A DNA stretch of 64,000 nt, from positions 62,001 through 126,000 of the forward strand of contig JALJCO010010235.1 of the NCBI GenBank assembly GCA_023101725.1, written 5' to 3'. Position numbers and translations under genes: made by a program. Positions within the stretch are counted from its first letter, which is position 1. Every line of letters begins with the position of its first letter. Positions 47,760 to 59,126 of the stretch are shown in pieces. Below the pieces are notes generated by a model, which searched no databases, was not told the DNA's origin, and was given only the letters and a program-made list of their open reading frames with translations. This DNA comes from Atherinomorus stipes (lineage: Eukaryota; Chordata; Actinopteri; Atheriniformes; Atherinidae).

Positions 47760-47915
47760 ATTACTTTGTTTTTAACTGATTTTTTTGTTTTAAGCCTCTT
47801 TGCTGTTGTGTTTTTTGTGTGTTTTATTGTCTTGTTGTAAAGTGACCTTGGGTGCTTTGGACAACACTATCAAATAAAATGTATTATTATTATTGTTATC
47901 ATTATTTTACAGTAT
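47760..47915 (+). mobile_element. LINE 3' tail, L2-like
   Basis: The sequence TTTTATTGTCTTGTTGTAAA followed by GTGACCTTGGGTGCTTT and ending AAATAAAATGTATTATTATT is typical of an L2-type 3' tail with an ATT repeat end. Confidence 0.6.
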
Positions 47916-48387
47916 ATTACTGTTAATAAACAGTAAAATACTGCTTAGATTATAGAAATTCATTACAGTGTAAATAAAGCTGTTTGTCTATTTCTCCTTG
48001 TTTGTGTTGTATCACATTGGGAAGACTGATTTGTATAGTTGATTTTAAGCGATTTATGTTACCTGAAGTGAATGTGACTCGCAGTACTTCCATTTACAGG
48101 TACTCAACAAATGTCTGTGTTGTTGAATGTTTGAACAAATATTAAGAGTATCATCCCACTTCACTCAGACACATGTACCAATCACATGTAAATGCGTATG
48201 TTGTAGAATTGTATTGTGCAATTTGAAATCCAATAAAAGCCAATGCAACAAGAATCCACAAGTTTTAATTGATTTTTTTGTTGTACATTGTTCATATGTC
48301 TTATCAGTCTGTGAGTCTTTCTCTTACTAACTGTGTTTAGTGCTTGTGGTTCGGTCTGCGGTATTTTTTGTGGTCTTTTTGTTTCAG

Positions 48388-48548
48388 AGACGAGATGAGC
48401 TCAAAGCTGAGCGAGGCGATAGCATCTCAGCGAACATGGCTCCGTTCATCCTCTCTCTCTCCTGCACACAGGAAAGAGTTGTGCACACTCCCTGAGACCC
48501 GGACAACCACTAACTCTGCGGAGCCTTTGCACGACTCAGTCACACAGG
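48388..48548 (+). other. Weak candidate exon, unknown
   Basis: A good acceptor (TTTTTGTTTCAG ending at 48387) is followed by about 160 bases richer in GC than the surroundings, and then CACACAG/gtgtga. One frame is open throughout (SKLSEAIASQRTWLRSSSL); another starts RRDELKAERGDSISANMA and stops 36 codons in. I recognise neither. No partner exon was found, so it may be chance. Confidence 0.15.
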
Positions 48549-49431
48549 TGTGACTGTGTGTTGCTTGTGTGTGTGTTTGTGTGTGACAGGCAGCAGCAGT
48601 CACATTTTACAAAAATGTCTCCGTAGGCTGTATTTTAAGATTAAAACAGCAAAGACTCTTTGCACATAAGGGAGGTAGTTTCATCAGAAACTGAATATGA
48701 TGCAAGTTTAAACATCAAAAGTAACAGAAGAAACCAAACTCTGTCACTCACCTACTCAACTTCCGCTAACACAATATTGATGATGGAAGTACACCACCCA
48801 CTCCCAAACCTCTCCTTACACACTCGCACTAAAACTCAACGTGTATTTTAAAGCAGAGACCTTCTCAGGACGTCAGCTATTTACTCTGAAGTCATTTCTA
48901 TCAGTGGAAACATGAACATCAGCCGTATCCGTGCAGTTTCTGCCTTTACAAACTGAATGTTAGCAGTCTTTAGGAGCATTTGTTTGTGTTGAAGGGGACA
49001 GATGTGTAAAAATTTCACCACTAAATGATTAGATATGTACAACTTTATTGATTAAACAAAATGTCTCTGAGACAGATGTGTAAATTCACATTTCTACAAC
49101 TTTGAAGAAAAAAAAAATACAGAAGAGTGCAGGAAATAAAAGATGGCGATTAGAGAAAGAAAAAGTATTTCAGTTTAGCTGCTCTGTATTTGCTGTACAT
49201 AAATAAACTTATTTAGGCTACATTTTTAATGAATTTCATAAAACTATTATGAATGATTGTATTGGAATAAAGTGAATTTATTCGATAGGGTTTTTATTTA
49301 ATAAACTGAATCATATAAACTGTTTTTGATCAGCCGTTCAGATAAACAACCCATCCTGATATCTCAATTAACTGGATACTTGTGTAATGAGTAAGCAGTT
49401 ATTTAATGTGTCTGTTCAATAATAACTTAAC

Positions 49432-49801
49432 TAGAGATGCACCGATCTGATACCTGGATCAGATTGGCGCCGATACTGACAAATTAGCTGGATCGGATAT
49501 CGGAGGAATGTGGCCGACCCAGCATTCAGATCCAGTCTTTTCTGTTTTTATTATCATAATAAATGTACACTTTATTTGTTAATAAATGAAATTAAGTACA
49601 TTTAAATCTGTGTTAATTTGTTATCTTTTTTTAAACAAAGTTAAATGTTTATGTCAAGCTAGATGCCTTCACTCACATGGCAAGATATATAGTTCATTTA
49701 TTCAACAGCAGTATCAGATTGGTATCAGGTATCGGCCGATACGCTCAGCCCAGGTATCAGTACTGGATTGGGTCGGAAAAAACTGGATCGGTGCATCTCT
49801 A
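49432..49801. mobile_element. hAT-type MITE
   Basis: The left end TAGAGATGCACCGATCTGAT and right end GATCGGTGCATCTCTA are inverted. It is flanked by AACTTAAC (49424-49431) and AACGTAAC (49802-49809), an 8-bp duplication with one mismatch. The interior has GGATCGGATATCGGAG and TATCGGCCGATACG. Non-coding. Confidence 0.85.
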
Positions 49802-50212
49802 AACGTAACAAAGCCAAACAAAATCTGTTGTAGTGAAAACAGCCTGTTTGTAAATGATGACATCATCTGCATAATGTTCAATGAGAAAAGTATTGAAGAT
49901 GGAAGGTGACGGCACAAAGCTCTGAACATCACAGACTTCTGTCTTTTCAAATATACCACAAAACATCGATAAATCACAATATTTTACATGATTTCTGCTC
50001 TTACTGAGCGCACATTTAACTGCATCTAACATCACATGTCATGAGTGGAGCAAATCTTCAACATGCTTCATCTCAGGTCAGACGGCTCCAGATCAGTGCC
50101 TGCAATCACAGAGGAAGGCTTCGTTAGCTTTATTTAACTTCATTAGTCTTACACTGTATGACACATGTAGGAAGCTTACTTAAAGTCTGGTAGAAGATGC
50201 TGATGCTTCGCT

Positions 50213-50287
50213 TTAGGTCATCAGTCTCTTCCTTCAGAGAGAAAAACAAAAGCATCTTCAGGACAAAATGTTTCAGAAGTACAAAAT

Positions 50288-50319
<32 letters not shown>

Positions 50320-53129
50320 GGGGGGGAGCATTTAGTTTTTTTTTTTTTTGTAAAGAAAATAAAACTTAAAAGGGAAACAAATACAGCCTCATTTATAATT
50401 CAGACTTACTTCACAAAGTGGTGCTGACACTTTTTGGGCAGTCCTGTAAGAAGAGATGTGCAAAAGAAAGAAAAACATCAAAGAGACATCTTTTACGAAT
50501 TGAAATGATTACATACAGATTATTTTCACTTGATTGTAAAAACTCAGTATACTCACGGCTGTAGTAATACAATGTTCCAAGAACAGCGAGAGCCAAGCCT
50601 GCGATAAGTCCAACCAGCGTCCACAGAATGTATGAGTCGCAGACAGCTGGAACACAAAATACAGCTCATCTATATACGAACCAGTAATAGCTTCGTTATT
50701 TCATTAAAGATTTGGAAATGGTTACTTCTCTTAATGCAACCACTGCAGATTTCTCAACTCTAAATAAAGACCTTTGACTTGCTATGATTTTATATATGAT
50801 GTAAATAAGTGTTGAAAAGTCCTTAAAACTTACCCAGTGGATACTTAAAACTGCAGCGGCAGCCTTGTGGTTTGGGCTTAATCTTGGTTTTCGTGGTTGG
50901 GGGTAATGTTGGAGGGGTTTCTGTTGGATAAAGACCAAAAAGCCATAAAGACAAAAGTGACAATCAGCATCAAGGAAGGAAAAATAATTCAATTTGGATT
51001 AATTCATAAATGCTAAAATAATGAACCATCCTAACCAGACTCTTTTGGACGGATTTATCTAAAAGCGTGTGATATCTGCAGCACGTGACTCTCCAGTTAG
51101 CTATGCAGACAGTTTTTCTTCTAATATTTTCATTTTTTTGGGTTTAAAAGAATTTTTATCATTGTCATTCATACATTTCAGCAGCACTGACCCAAAAATC
51201 GAACAATAAAAGTATTATTGGTCTACTACATACTGCACCATTGAAGTATTTGCATCTCTTGCAGCGCAACACAAACTTCAGAAGTTTGAGAACAAAGACT
51301 TTTGTCAGAAGAACCTAAATTGAAACCATTTTTAAATATTTTTAATTTGTAAGATTACAATTAGCCTATGTATTTCTAAACTTCGGCTAACAATGGAGCA
51401 TCACACTGTTAATGAAAGAGGAGAACTTTAATTCAAAGTCCTCTGGTGCACTTAAATCTGCTGCAGTTGAATTGTGAACGCTGGGATTTTCATTCATCTT
51501 CATGTATCAGCACAGATAAATCCACCTTTTTGAAAACATTTTCCTCACCATCTTCCATTTATAGTCAAACAGATATAACTAATAATATATAAACAAATAT
51601 TCTGATCTGATTTCTGGAAAGCAAAGTCATTTCAGCATACAAACCTCCAGGCCGAAGATGAGTCCCGGGCTTAAACTTTTCCGTGTCAGATCTACTGTCC
51701 CTCAGGACACACGAATAAATCCCCGCATCGGCCTCAGTCAAGTTAAGGATGCGCAGCACAAAGGACGCACTGCCTCTCTTGCTTAATTTAAAGCGCCTTT
51801 CGTCCACTTTCCCATAAGTGACACGGTCAGCGTTGTTGCTTTTGCCAATAAACTCTATTTTGCCTTGACTGGGAAAGGTGCGGAACCAGAGGGCATTGTC
51901 GCAGAGGATGTTATGACAGTCACAGTCCAGAGTCTCACTGCTTAAGAGCGTGGGGTAAAGAACATTGACGGGTTCTTGTAGGATCTGGCTTGAACCTGTG
52001 GATTAGAAACAGAAGGTTGTGTGAGATCATAAACACTGATAATCTTACAGAATACAGTGAAGAACAGAACAGTCCAGGTCAAAAGATTACGGCTGAGCAC
52101 TGAAAAAAGTCAAGGCCTGTGCTGGCACTCTCTTTTAAAGGGTTAATAAAACTTATTCTATCAGTAAAAGCTGGTATGTCCATCATTAGTTGTTCATAAA
52201 ACTAAAAGCTCCAACGCTCTTGTGGCAACATGAAGACAGATCGTAAAGCAGTGAAGTGACCATTCTCCTCGCAAAGCAGCAAACAGCTAAGAAAAAAAAA
52301 AGTAAGAGATAATACGAAAGCACAGCTCTCACTAAAAGTTTCACAAAAGTAGAAATGAAGCTGAACTATGAAGAAATCTCAGACTTTACGATGGTGACAT
52401 TTTAAAACAGCTTTGAGGAAAGTCTAATGTTAAAGAAGAGAGGCCTTCGCTGAAAAAGTCCTTTAATCTCGTTAGAATCTGCTCCAAACCTGTTTTCTAT
52501 CATATATGTAGACATACACGACTGCAGCGCATACCTGTTGCAATACCTTGTGTTTTGAAATATCTAGAGGTGAGACGACTGTGTGAAAGGTTAGATCGCT
52601 TTTTCATACGTTTTTGGATGATCATGAAATGTACAACTTCGTGGCACAGAAAAATGCACCAAATGACTTAATAATCTATTGAGGTGCAATAAAGTTTATT
52701 TTGATTGAGTAGGCCTAAATAAAAGCACAATCACTATGTTGACCTACTGTAGCGAACAGTCGTACGGATCGTACATAAAACATTAATGTAACAGCATCAC
52801 CATACAGTATGTAGGCTATTAGAATTATAAATCTAAACAACAGAAGAAAAAACAACTTTTCAACCTCAAATAAAATGCTGCCGTGTTTAGCCTGTATAAA
52901 CATCTGGTCCAAACTATCATCCAGACTGTTCTGAGCAAAGACATGAAGTATGAGTTCAACAACAAAGCAGCATCAGTTTGAGACGAGAACATCCCTCGCT
53001 GCGGGCCGCTGACAGAGAAATGATGTCGACAACACTGGAGGTTTAAAAATGCTGGAGAAACATGGTGGTCTTACCGAATGTCCACATCTGTGCTGCCAGC
53101 AGGGTCCATGCGAGCGGCAGTGGGATCAT
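50213..53129 (-). CDS. cd8b: CD8 beta chain, T-cell co-receptor
   Basis: Six minus-strand exons: 53129-53075, 51995-51645, 50920-50834, 50646-50557, 50443-50410 and 50231-50213, with phases 1,1,1,1,2. They give 211 residues. Exon 1 is the signal peptide (MIPLPLAWTLLAAQMW). Exon 2 is a V-type Ig domain with Cys near 43 and 114, ETLDCDCHN at the first and ADAGIYSCVL at the second; extra Cys near 45 and 50 could form another bond. Exon 3 is a short Pro/Lys-rich hinge with GCRCSFKY. Exon 4 is the transmembrane segment (YILWTLVGLIAGLALAVLG). Exons 5-6 give RLPKKCQHHFVKKRLMT and a TAA stop. The tail has CQH in place of CXCP. The NNADRVTYG phrase and the short basic tail fit teleost CD8 beta. It forms dimers with CD8 alpha, whose gene lies about 10 kb downstream in the same direction. 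Confidence 0.85.
50299..50326. repeat. Poly-G run (28 G)
   Basis: 28 G after a T run and before another T run, in the last intron of cd8b just upstream (gene sense) of its final exon. The true length is uncertain in any assembly. Confidence 0.9.
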
Positions 53130-53866
53130 TTTGTCGGCTTGCCAGTGTGTGTGGAGATGACTGAAAGCTGCTGATACTTTCTTTTCCTGCTATCTATCTG
53201 TCAGAGATGATGGGAGGAACTGCGCTGACGGGGCCCTCAGTCTTTAAGGTAACACCCCGGTGTGACACGCGCAGGGCCTATCAGATGGGCCCATGTTCCA
53301 GCTGTAGTGCATGCACACACACACAAACAAAATGACAAGATTTGTCATTGAAATGTGAACAAAACAGATGGTTGGCAGAGAGTGCAGTAAAAAAGAATGC
53401 TTTTCATCCCATTATCACGTTTCTCTAACATGTTTCTCTTCAGACGGCAAGAAAACGCAGTTCAGCATCCAAGAAAAATGTTTCGTGTCACACGGAACAC
53501 GACAAACAGCTGAAAACGTGGTAAACTTTTATGAGAGTAGACATGATACCACATATCAAACAATAACTAAGTTGTATTTTCTCTGAGCAGCAGTTTGCAG
53601 TGCTGTGGTCTCTGCCCAGGTGTGTGACCTACAGCAGAGCCCTACATGCATGTGTACGCTCGTACATGCAAACGTGCATGCTCGTGTGACGTCTCACTGC
53701 ACAGTGGAGGAGAAATACCAGAGTGCGGAGCATAAACTGATTAAATACTGCCTGGCATTGACGGGGTTACTTTCACAAGATGCTCTGTGTTATACATTAT
53801 TTCTAACTATTCAAGTGTGTAAGGCACTGGTTACGCTTTAGGGGGGTGTTAAGGAGGAATAAAGAC
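53130..53866. other. cd8b upstream region
   Basis: It probably contains the cd8b promoter and 5' UTR. No coding exon is visible. A short CA run lies at about 53314-53330. No specific factor site is claimed. Confidence 0.4.
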
Positions 53867-54500
53867 CAGGGGTGTTAAACCCATTTTAGTTTACGGGCCA
53901 CATACAAACGCTATTTGAACTCAAGTGGGCCTGACCGACAAAATGAAGCATAATAACCTATAAATAATGAAAACCTCCCCATTTTCTCTTTATTTTAGTG
54001 CAAAGGAGTACAAGTACATTATCAAGATGTTTACATTAAATGTAGAAAGCACATCATGATAAACCTGAAATTTCTTGAGAAAAAAAAAGAGCAGTTTCAA
54101 CGACATTCTGCCTGTTTTTTTACACGTTACAACTTTAACATCACCATGGATGTACGAAAATCGCATAACGTTTAATCACAGATGTCTGAGACTGAAAAAG
54201 TCCAGTATTTACGCTATGATTAGAGTAACTTTTAAGATCTAGAAGTTATTCTAAATGTACATTCGTGTACATTTACTGTGTACTGACTAACCTCGTACAA
54301 ACTGAAACGGGATCTATTATGAAAAATATAAGATATAAAAAGTTATCCCTCGCCTTGTAAATGCTTGTTACTAAAACGTAAAAAATGCAACCTCACATGG
54401 ACTAACATGTCATTTTCATGTTTTCAATTCATCTCATGGGCCAGTCTGGACCCTCTCGAGGGCCGTTTTTGGTCCTCGGGCCATATGTTGGGCCCCCCTG
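53867..54500. mobile_element. hAT-type non-autonomous element
   Basis: The left end CAGGGGTGTTAAACCCATTT and right end ATGTTGGGCCCCCCTG are an imperfect inverted pair. It is flanked by ATAAAGAC (53859-53866) and ATTTAGAC (54501-54508), which agree at six of eight positions. GGGCCACAT and GGGCCAGTCTGGACC phrases are typical of a common fish hAT-derived repeat. Confidence 0.7.
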
Positions 54501-55004
54501 ATTTAGACAAAGGCCAGTGCAGATTTTGCACGTGACAACTGCTTCCTTGACTTCAGCTGTCAGTGACGAGCTTTTACAACCCAAGTCTCAGCTTTAAAAA
54601 GCACCTGATTGTCTTCATTTCACGTCATGTAAAAACAAAGATGTAAAGGGCCAATAAGTGTTTCAGTTAAACTTCATCCTGCAGGTCGAGGCAATGCTGG
54701 AAAAGACAAGGAATAATTTGCAATGAGCCGATTGTGGATGGTTTGTAGTGTTCCTATTTGATTTTTTAAATTTCCTGGCTGAACAAGCCTTTTAATAAAA
54801 ATATAATTTATTTTTCCTGTGAATCTATATCACAAGCTGATGGTCTGAGTCAAATACAAACAAACCAGACGCAAACTTCAACACTTAAAAAAGAAAAGCC
54901 CAGCTTAAATAATAATATTTTTTTTTAAAAATCTGGTATAATGATACTAAATTATAAGACCATGTTTTGAAATTAAAAACCGTATACTGGTAGATCGGTA
55001 TATC

Positions 55005-55897
55005 CAGTGGCGGAGCCAGAAATTTTTCACTGGGGTGGCCATAAGTAGATACCTCAGAGCACATGGGTTAATATATATATATATATATATACTGTATATA
55101 TAAATTTCAACCCCTAAAGGCTGATACCTATAACACACATACAGTCATCCTCAAAAATTATTCATAACCTCAAATTAAAGAAGGAAAAAAACAGCTGTCA
55201 GTGAAATAAGATGAAATTGACAAAAGTAATAATAAATTTTAAAAAATTCTATGAAAATCATGACATTGATTTTGAATTGTGGTTTGAAAGAAATATTAAA
55301 AACAAACACAAGAAATAAAACAAACATGAAGGGGCTCCAAAGCTAAAATTTTGTTGAGCAACACTTTGAGGCAATCACTGCAATCAGGTGTTTTCTGTAT
55401 TGTTCTACAAGACTTCTACACCTGTTCACAGGTATGTTGGTGCACTGTTCATAGGAAAGGTGCTCTAATGTGTCTGTGACAGTTTTGTTTGTTGTTTTTT
55501 TTTATATAATTATTATTTCCAACCACAATTCAAAAGCAATATTTTATTTAATTAAATTATAATTTTGTACATTCTAATTTATTATTAGTTTCTTTAGTTT
55601 CTTGTTATTTGAATTATTATTGTGAATTTAGCCTTTTCTTTAATTGGAGGGTATGAATAATTTTGAGGATGACTGTATACCTAATCATACCGAATCAAAA
55701 CTGTATGAGGCAGCTTGTGTCTCAAATAAGAAAGGAAGGTGGGGTTGGAAGCAGTTTTGGATCTCATCTGTGAAGCAGAAGTTTTATTTCCCAAATCGCA
55801 ATATTTCAGCGAGAAAAGCTTAAAACTGAGATTTTCAACTTCTGCATGTCCGATCTTAAAAATTCCAGTGATTGGCCACCCTGTAGCTCCGCCCCTG
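55005..55897. mobile_element. hAT-type element (CAGTGGCGGAGCC), copy 1, hosting a MITE
   Basis: The left end CAGTGGCGGAGCCAGAAATT and right end TAGCTCCGCCCCTG are inverted. It is flanked by GGTATATC (54997-55004) and GGTAAATC (55898-55905), seven of eight matching. It is interrupted at 55142-55675 by a Tc1-type MITE. A shorter homologous copy is at 61244-61575. Confidence 0.8.
55142..55675. mobile_element. Tc1/mariner-type MITE, copy 4
   Basis: The best preserved copy. The left end is CAGTCATCCTCAAAAATTAT and the right end is ATAATTTTGAGGATGACTG, flanked by TA at 55140-55141 and 55676-55677. It is inserted in a hAT-type element whose uninterrupted relative is at 61244-61575. Confidence 0.88.
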
Positions 55898-56054
55898 GGT
55901 AAATCCTTAAAATGACCCAAAAGTGCATCATTCACTTAGACAAAGAGCCAAAAATAAGAGCAAAATAATAAGAAAAAAAGAAAGAAAATACAGATAAACA
56001 TAAATAAATCTTTACATAACCAAATCTGGAACATAATAAGTGATCAGTTCTTAC

Positions 56055-56935
56055 TAGGGATGCGCGATATTGGAATTTTGGCCGATATCCGATTTGCTGA
56101 TATTTTAAAACTCATGTGGTCAATAACCGATATCGATACTGATATTAAAGCTGGAAAAAATAAGCAGTCATTGCAAATAACAGTTTTGTTATCCATTCCC
56201 AACACTTTGAAAAATAGGGGTGGTAAAAATATCGATACACTGAAATATTGCAATATTTTCACGTCAATATCAAATCTATATTTAAAAACACGGTATCGAT
56301 CTATTTTACTTACAAAATCTTGCGAGATTTCATCGTTCTGTTACAAAATCTCACGACATTTTGCAAATTCTCGCAAGATTTGTAACAGAAGAATGAGATA
56401 TCGTGAGATTTCGTTAGTAAAACAGATTGATACTGCGTTTTTACATGTTAATATGATATCAGCATATGAAAATATTGCAAAATTTTTGTGAATTCCCACA
56501 AGATTTTGTAACAGAGCGATGAAAAATTGCAAGGTTTCGTTAGTAAAATAGATGGACACCGCATTTTAAAATGTCAATATATCAGCATATGAAAATATCG
56601 CAAAATTTTTGCAAATTCTTGCAAGATTTCGTAAAAGAACGATGAAATATTGTGAGATTTTGTTAGTAAAATAGATCGATACCACTTTTAAATGTCAATA
56701 TATCAGCACATGAAAATGTTGCGACAGTTCAGTGTATCAATATTTTTTCCCACCCCTAGTCTTTAAAAGTTTTAAAATCTGTAAAAAAATGAAGTTTTTG
56801 AATAAGTTGTTTTTGGGTTTTCTTAAACTTTAGGAACAGTGACCTGATCGGTTAAATATCGGTGGGGTGGCCGATGTCCAATACTCACTTTAAAGGCCGA
56901 TACCGATGGGGGGCCGATTATACCGTGCATCCCTA
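56055..56935. mobile_element. hAT-type MITE with perfect 8-bp duplication
   Basis: The left end TAGGGATGCGCGATATTGG and right end ATACCGTGCATCCCTA are an imperfect inverted pair. GTTCTTAC is repeated exactly at 56047-56054 and 56936-56943. The interior has GGCCGATATCCGA and GGCCGATACCGATGG motifs. A second element lies inside it at about 56213-56760. Confidence 0.88.
56213..56760. mobile_element. Nested hAT-like element with internal tandem repeats
   Basis: The left end AATAGGGGTGGTAAAAATAT and right end ATTTTTTCCCACCCCTAGT are inverted. CTTTGAAA (56205-56212) and CTTTAAAA (56761-56768) flank it, seven of eight matching. It contains about three tandem units of about 122 bp (ATCAGCATATGAAAAT at 56458 and 56581, ATCAGCACATGAAAAT at 56702), each with TTCGTTAGTAAAA-type and GCAAGATTT-type motifs. 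Confidence 0.65.
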
Positions 56936-56943
56936 GTTCTTAC

Positions 56944-59126
56944 ATATCTGAATCAAATCGACGAGCTGTTTTATGTTTGTAGCATTGACAGAATGAAGCA
57001 GATAAATCATGAGCTGTTTAACTTCTCGTTGTTTATGAGTGACACTGCAAACTCCTTCAATGCAGTTTTCCCACAATAAAAAGTAACATCTCCACTAAAC
57101 TGACAATCATCCTTCATTTTAAGATTGCCCTCCTGAACCTTAAAGGTCCCGAGGAGGAACCAAGGTGGACGTCCCTGGTCGGGGAAGTAAAAATCCTGTT
57201 TTGCATTTGTTGCAACCAATCAGAAAAGCTCCTCTGCAGGTGGATGAGACTGTTAGTGAAAACACCTGTTTTAGATCTACAGGCTGATCCAAAAACATGG
57301 CAGGATTTTTATTTCATGCCACCTGGATGGTCCACCTCTGCTCAAAAGAGCATCAACTATCTAAACATCTGATCATCCACCAAACTTAAAACCCCCTCCA
57401 TCAGACTGAAGATCCTTTATTCAACAACTAAATGTTGTTTATGGATTCTTCCGTGTCTGCATGAAAGGTTTAAGTACAGAACGGTCTGGCGGGGGTCTCA
57501 AAGTGAGAGGATGTGGCAGCCTACAGCTTTACGGGGGTCGAAGATCTGAGCGAGAGAGGCAACGAGACCACAGGATTCTTTGAAAACAGGAGATCTCAGG
57601 GGGCTTCAGAGATGCTCTTTACACATCGCAGAGCTACGAAGCCTTTCATGGTCTCTGCTTCAACGCTTCAAGCAAGAGCTGAGAGCTGTTTGCCTCATTT
57701 CACTGCTCTACTCATCTATATCCACTACATATTACTTCGTGTGTCACTTTGTTTCCCATCAACAGTCCGTTTAAGCTCAAATACACTTTTTTTTCACAAG
57801 AATTCCACTTTAAAGCCTTTAGACATCTGTAGACTTTTCCTCTTCAAATTTTCCTTTTCTTTCAGCATAATTTTCTGTAATTGAAATTTAAGTTTTCATA
57901 TAATTATTAAACTCACTGGCAAGTGCCTTTGTGCAAATTCCCGCTTTATCACCTTTCTTCTGTTCACAGTTTATGAAAGTTAATACTGTGGCTACTTGGT
58001 CAAGTTTTAACTATGTAAATCAATAGCATTTGGATAATATATACAATCATCCTCAAAATTATTCATACCCTCAAATTAAAGGAAAAAAAAAATCATCTGT
58101 CAGTGAAATAAGTTGAAATTGACAAAAGTAATAATAAATAAAAACTCTATGAAAATCATGACACTGATTTTGAATTTGTTTTGAAATAAATATTAAAAAC
58201 AAACACACACAAAATAAAACAAGTAAACAAGCATGATGGGGGTCTGAAGCTAAAATTTTGTTGCGCAACACTTTGAGGCAATCAGGTGTTTTCAGTAACG
58301 TTCAGAAAGACTTCTACACCTGATGACAGGTATTTTTGTCCACGGCTCATGGGAAAGGTGCTTTAATGTGTCTGGCACGGTTTTGTTTTTTTTTTTTAAA
58401 AACTATTATTTCAAACCACAACATTTTTTCTGCTGCAAACATCCTTCATCGAATATTGAATTTCCTTTTTTGCAAGTACTGTGAACTACTTTTGTTCAAC
58501 TTGAATTCTGAGGTTTGCAAAAGCTGTACTCATTTCAACCTGCGCACCTGTATGACCCCAAACATTTCATGTGTGTTTGGATGTGCAAATACATCCATGT
58601 CATAAGGAGCATGCATACGGTGCATTGCAGAATGAGAAAACACCAACAATCTTTATCTTGTGTGCTTCTCATATGCTGCGTTGTGTACAACAAGCACATA
58701 ACTTATTCACGAAGTATTCTGTAAATCTGGCATATGCATCTCTTACAGCCTTCTGTCAGACGTTAGACCTGTGAGTGAAAGCACCCAGAGCTTCAAAAGG
58801 AATGAAATGACTAAGCTTTCAGCATCTATGGGCTTTTTTTTTTTTTTTTTTACTGATGTTCTGAATGAAGCTCAACAGCGCCAACCACAGACTGATGCAA
58901 GGATTACATTCTATCACATTCTAGGCAGAGACAGAAACTGTTCATCAGTGATTAGAGGACAGAACATAATTGATATAGAGACTGCAGCCAACAATCAGCA
59001 GTGCAAAATGAATGATATTAACTTAATATGATACTAAAAAGAAAAATAACTTAATAAGATACTCTAATAATTTTTTGTTTGGAAAAAGAGAGAAGTTCAG
59101 AAGAGAGCGGTCGCTGCTCCTGCCAG
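56944..59126. other. Intergenic, cd8b side to zmat1 3' end
   Basis: Apart from the truncated MITE at 58044 I see no gene. The frames at 57513-57884 and 58336-59031 have no recognisable motif or splice structure. The zmat1 3' UTR should occupy the part next to 59126. Confidence 0.5.
58044..58427. mobile_element. Tc1/mariner-type MITE, copy 5, truncated
   Basis: The left terminus CAATCATCCTCAAAATTATT is flanked by TA. Homology to the other copies stops near 58427 (TTTCAAACCACAAC) and the right terminal repeat is missing. It shares the GAAGCTAAAATTTTGTTG and CACTTTGAGGCAATCA blocks. Confidence 0.75.

Larger units (their letters stand above)
43091..50212. other. Gene-poor interval between cd8a and cd8b
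   Basis: AT-rich sequence with no frame that shows a family motif. I see a LINE tail (47760-47915), a hAT MITE (49432-49801) and one weak candidate exon near 48388-48548. The rest appears unique and non-coding. Confidence 0.55.

Noticed and set aside
57513..57884. 123-codon plus-strand frame between cd8b and zmat1
   Set aside because: The C-terminal half is Phe/Ser-rich low complexity; there are no motifs, no promoter and no splice partners.
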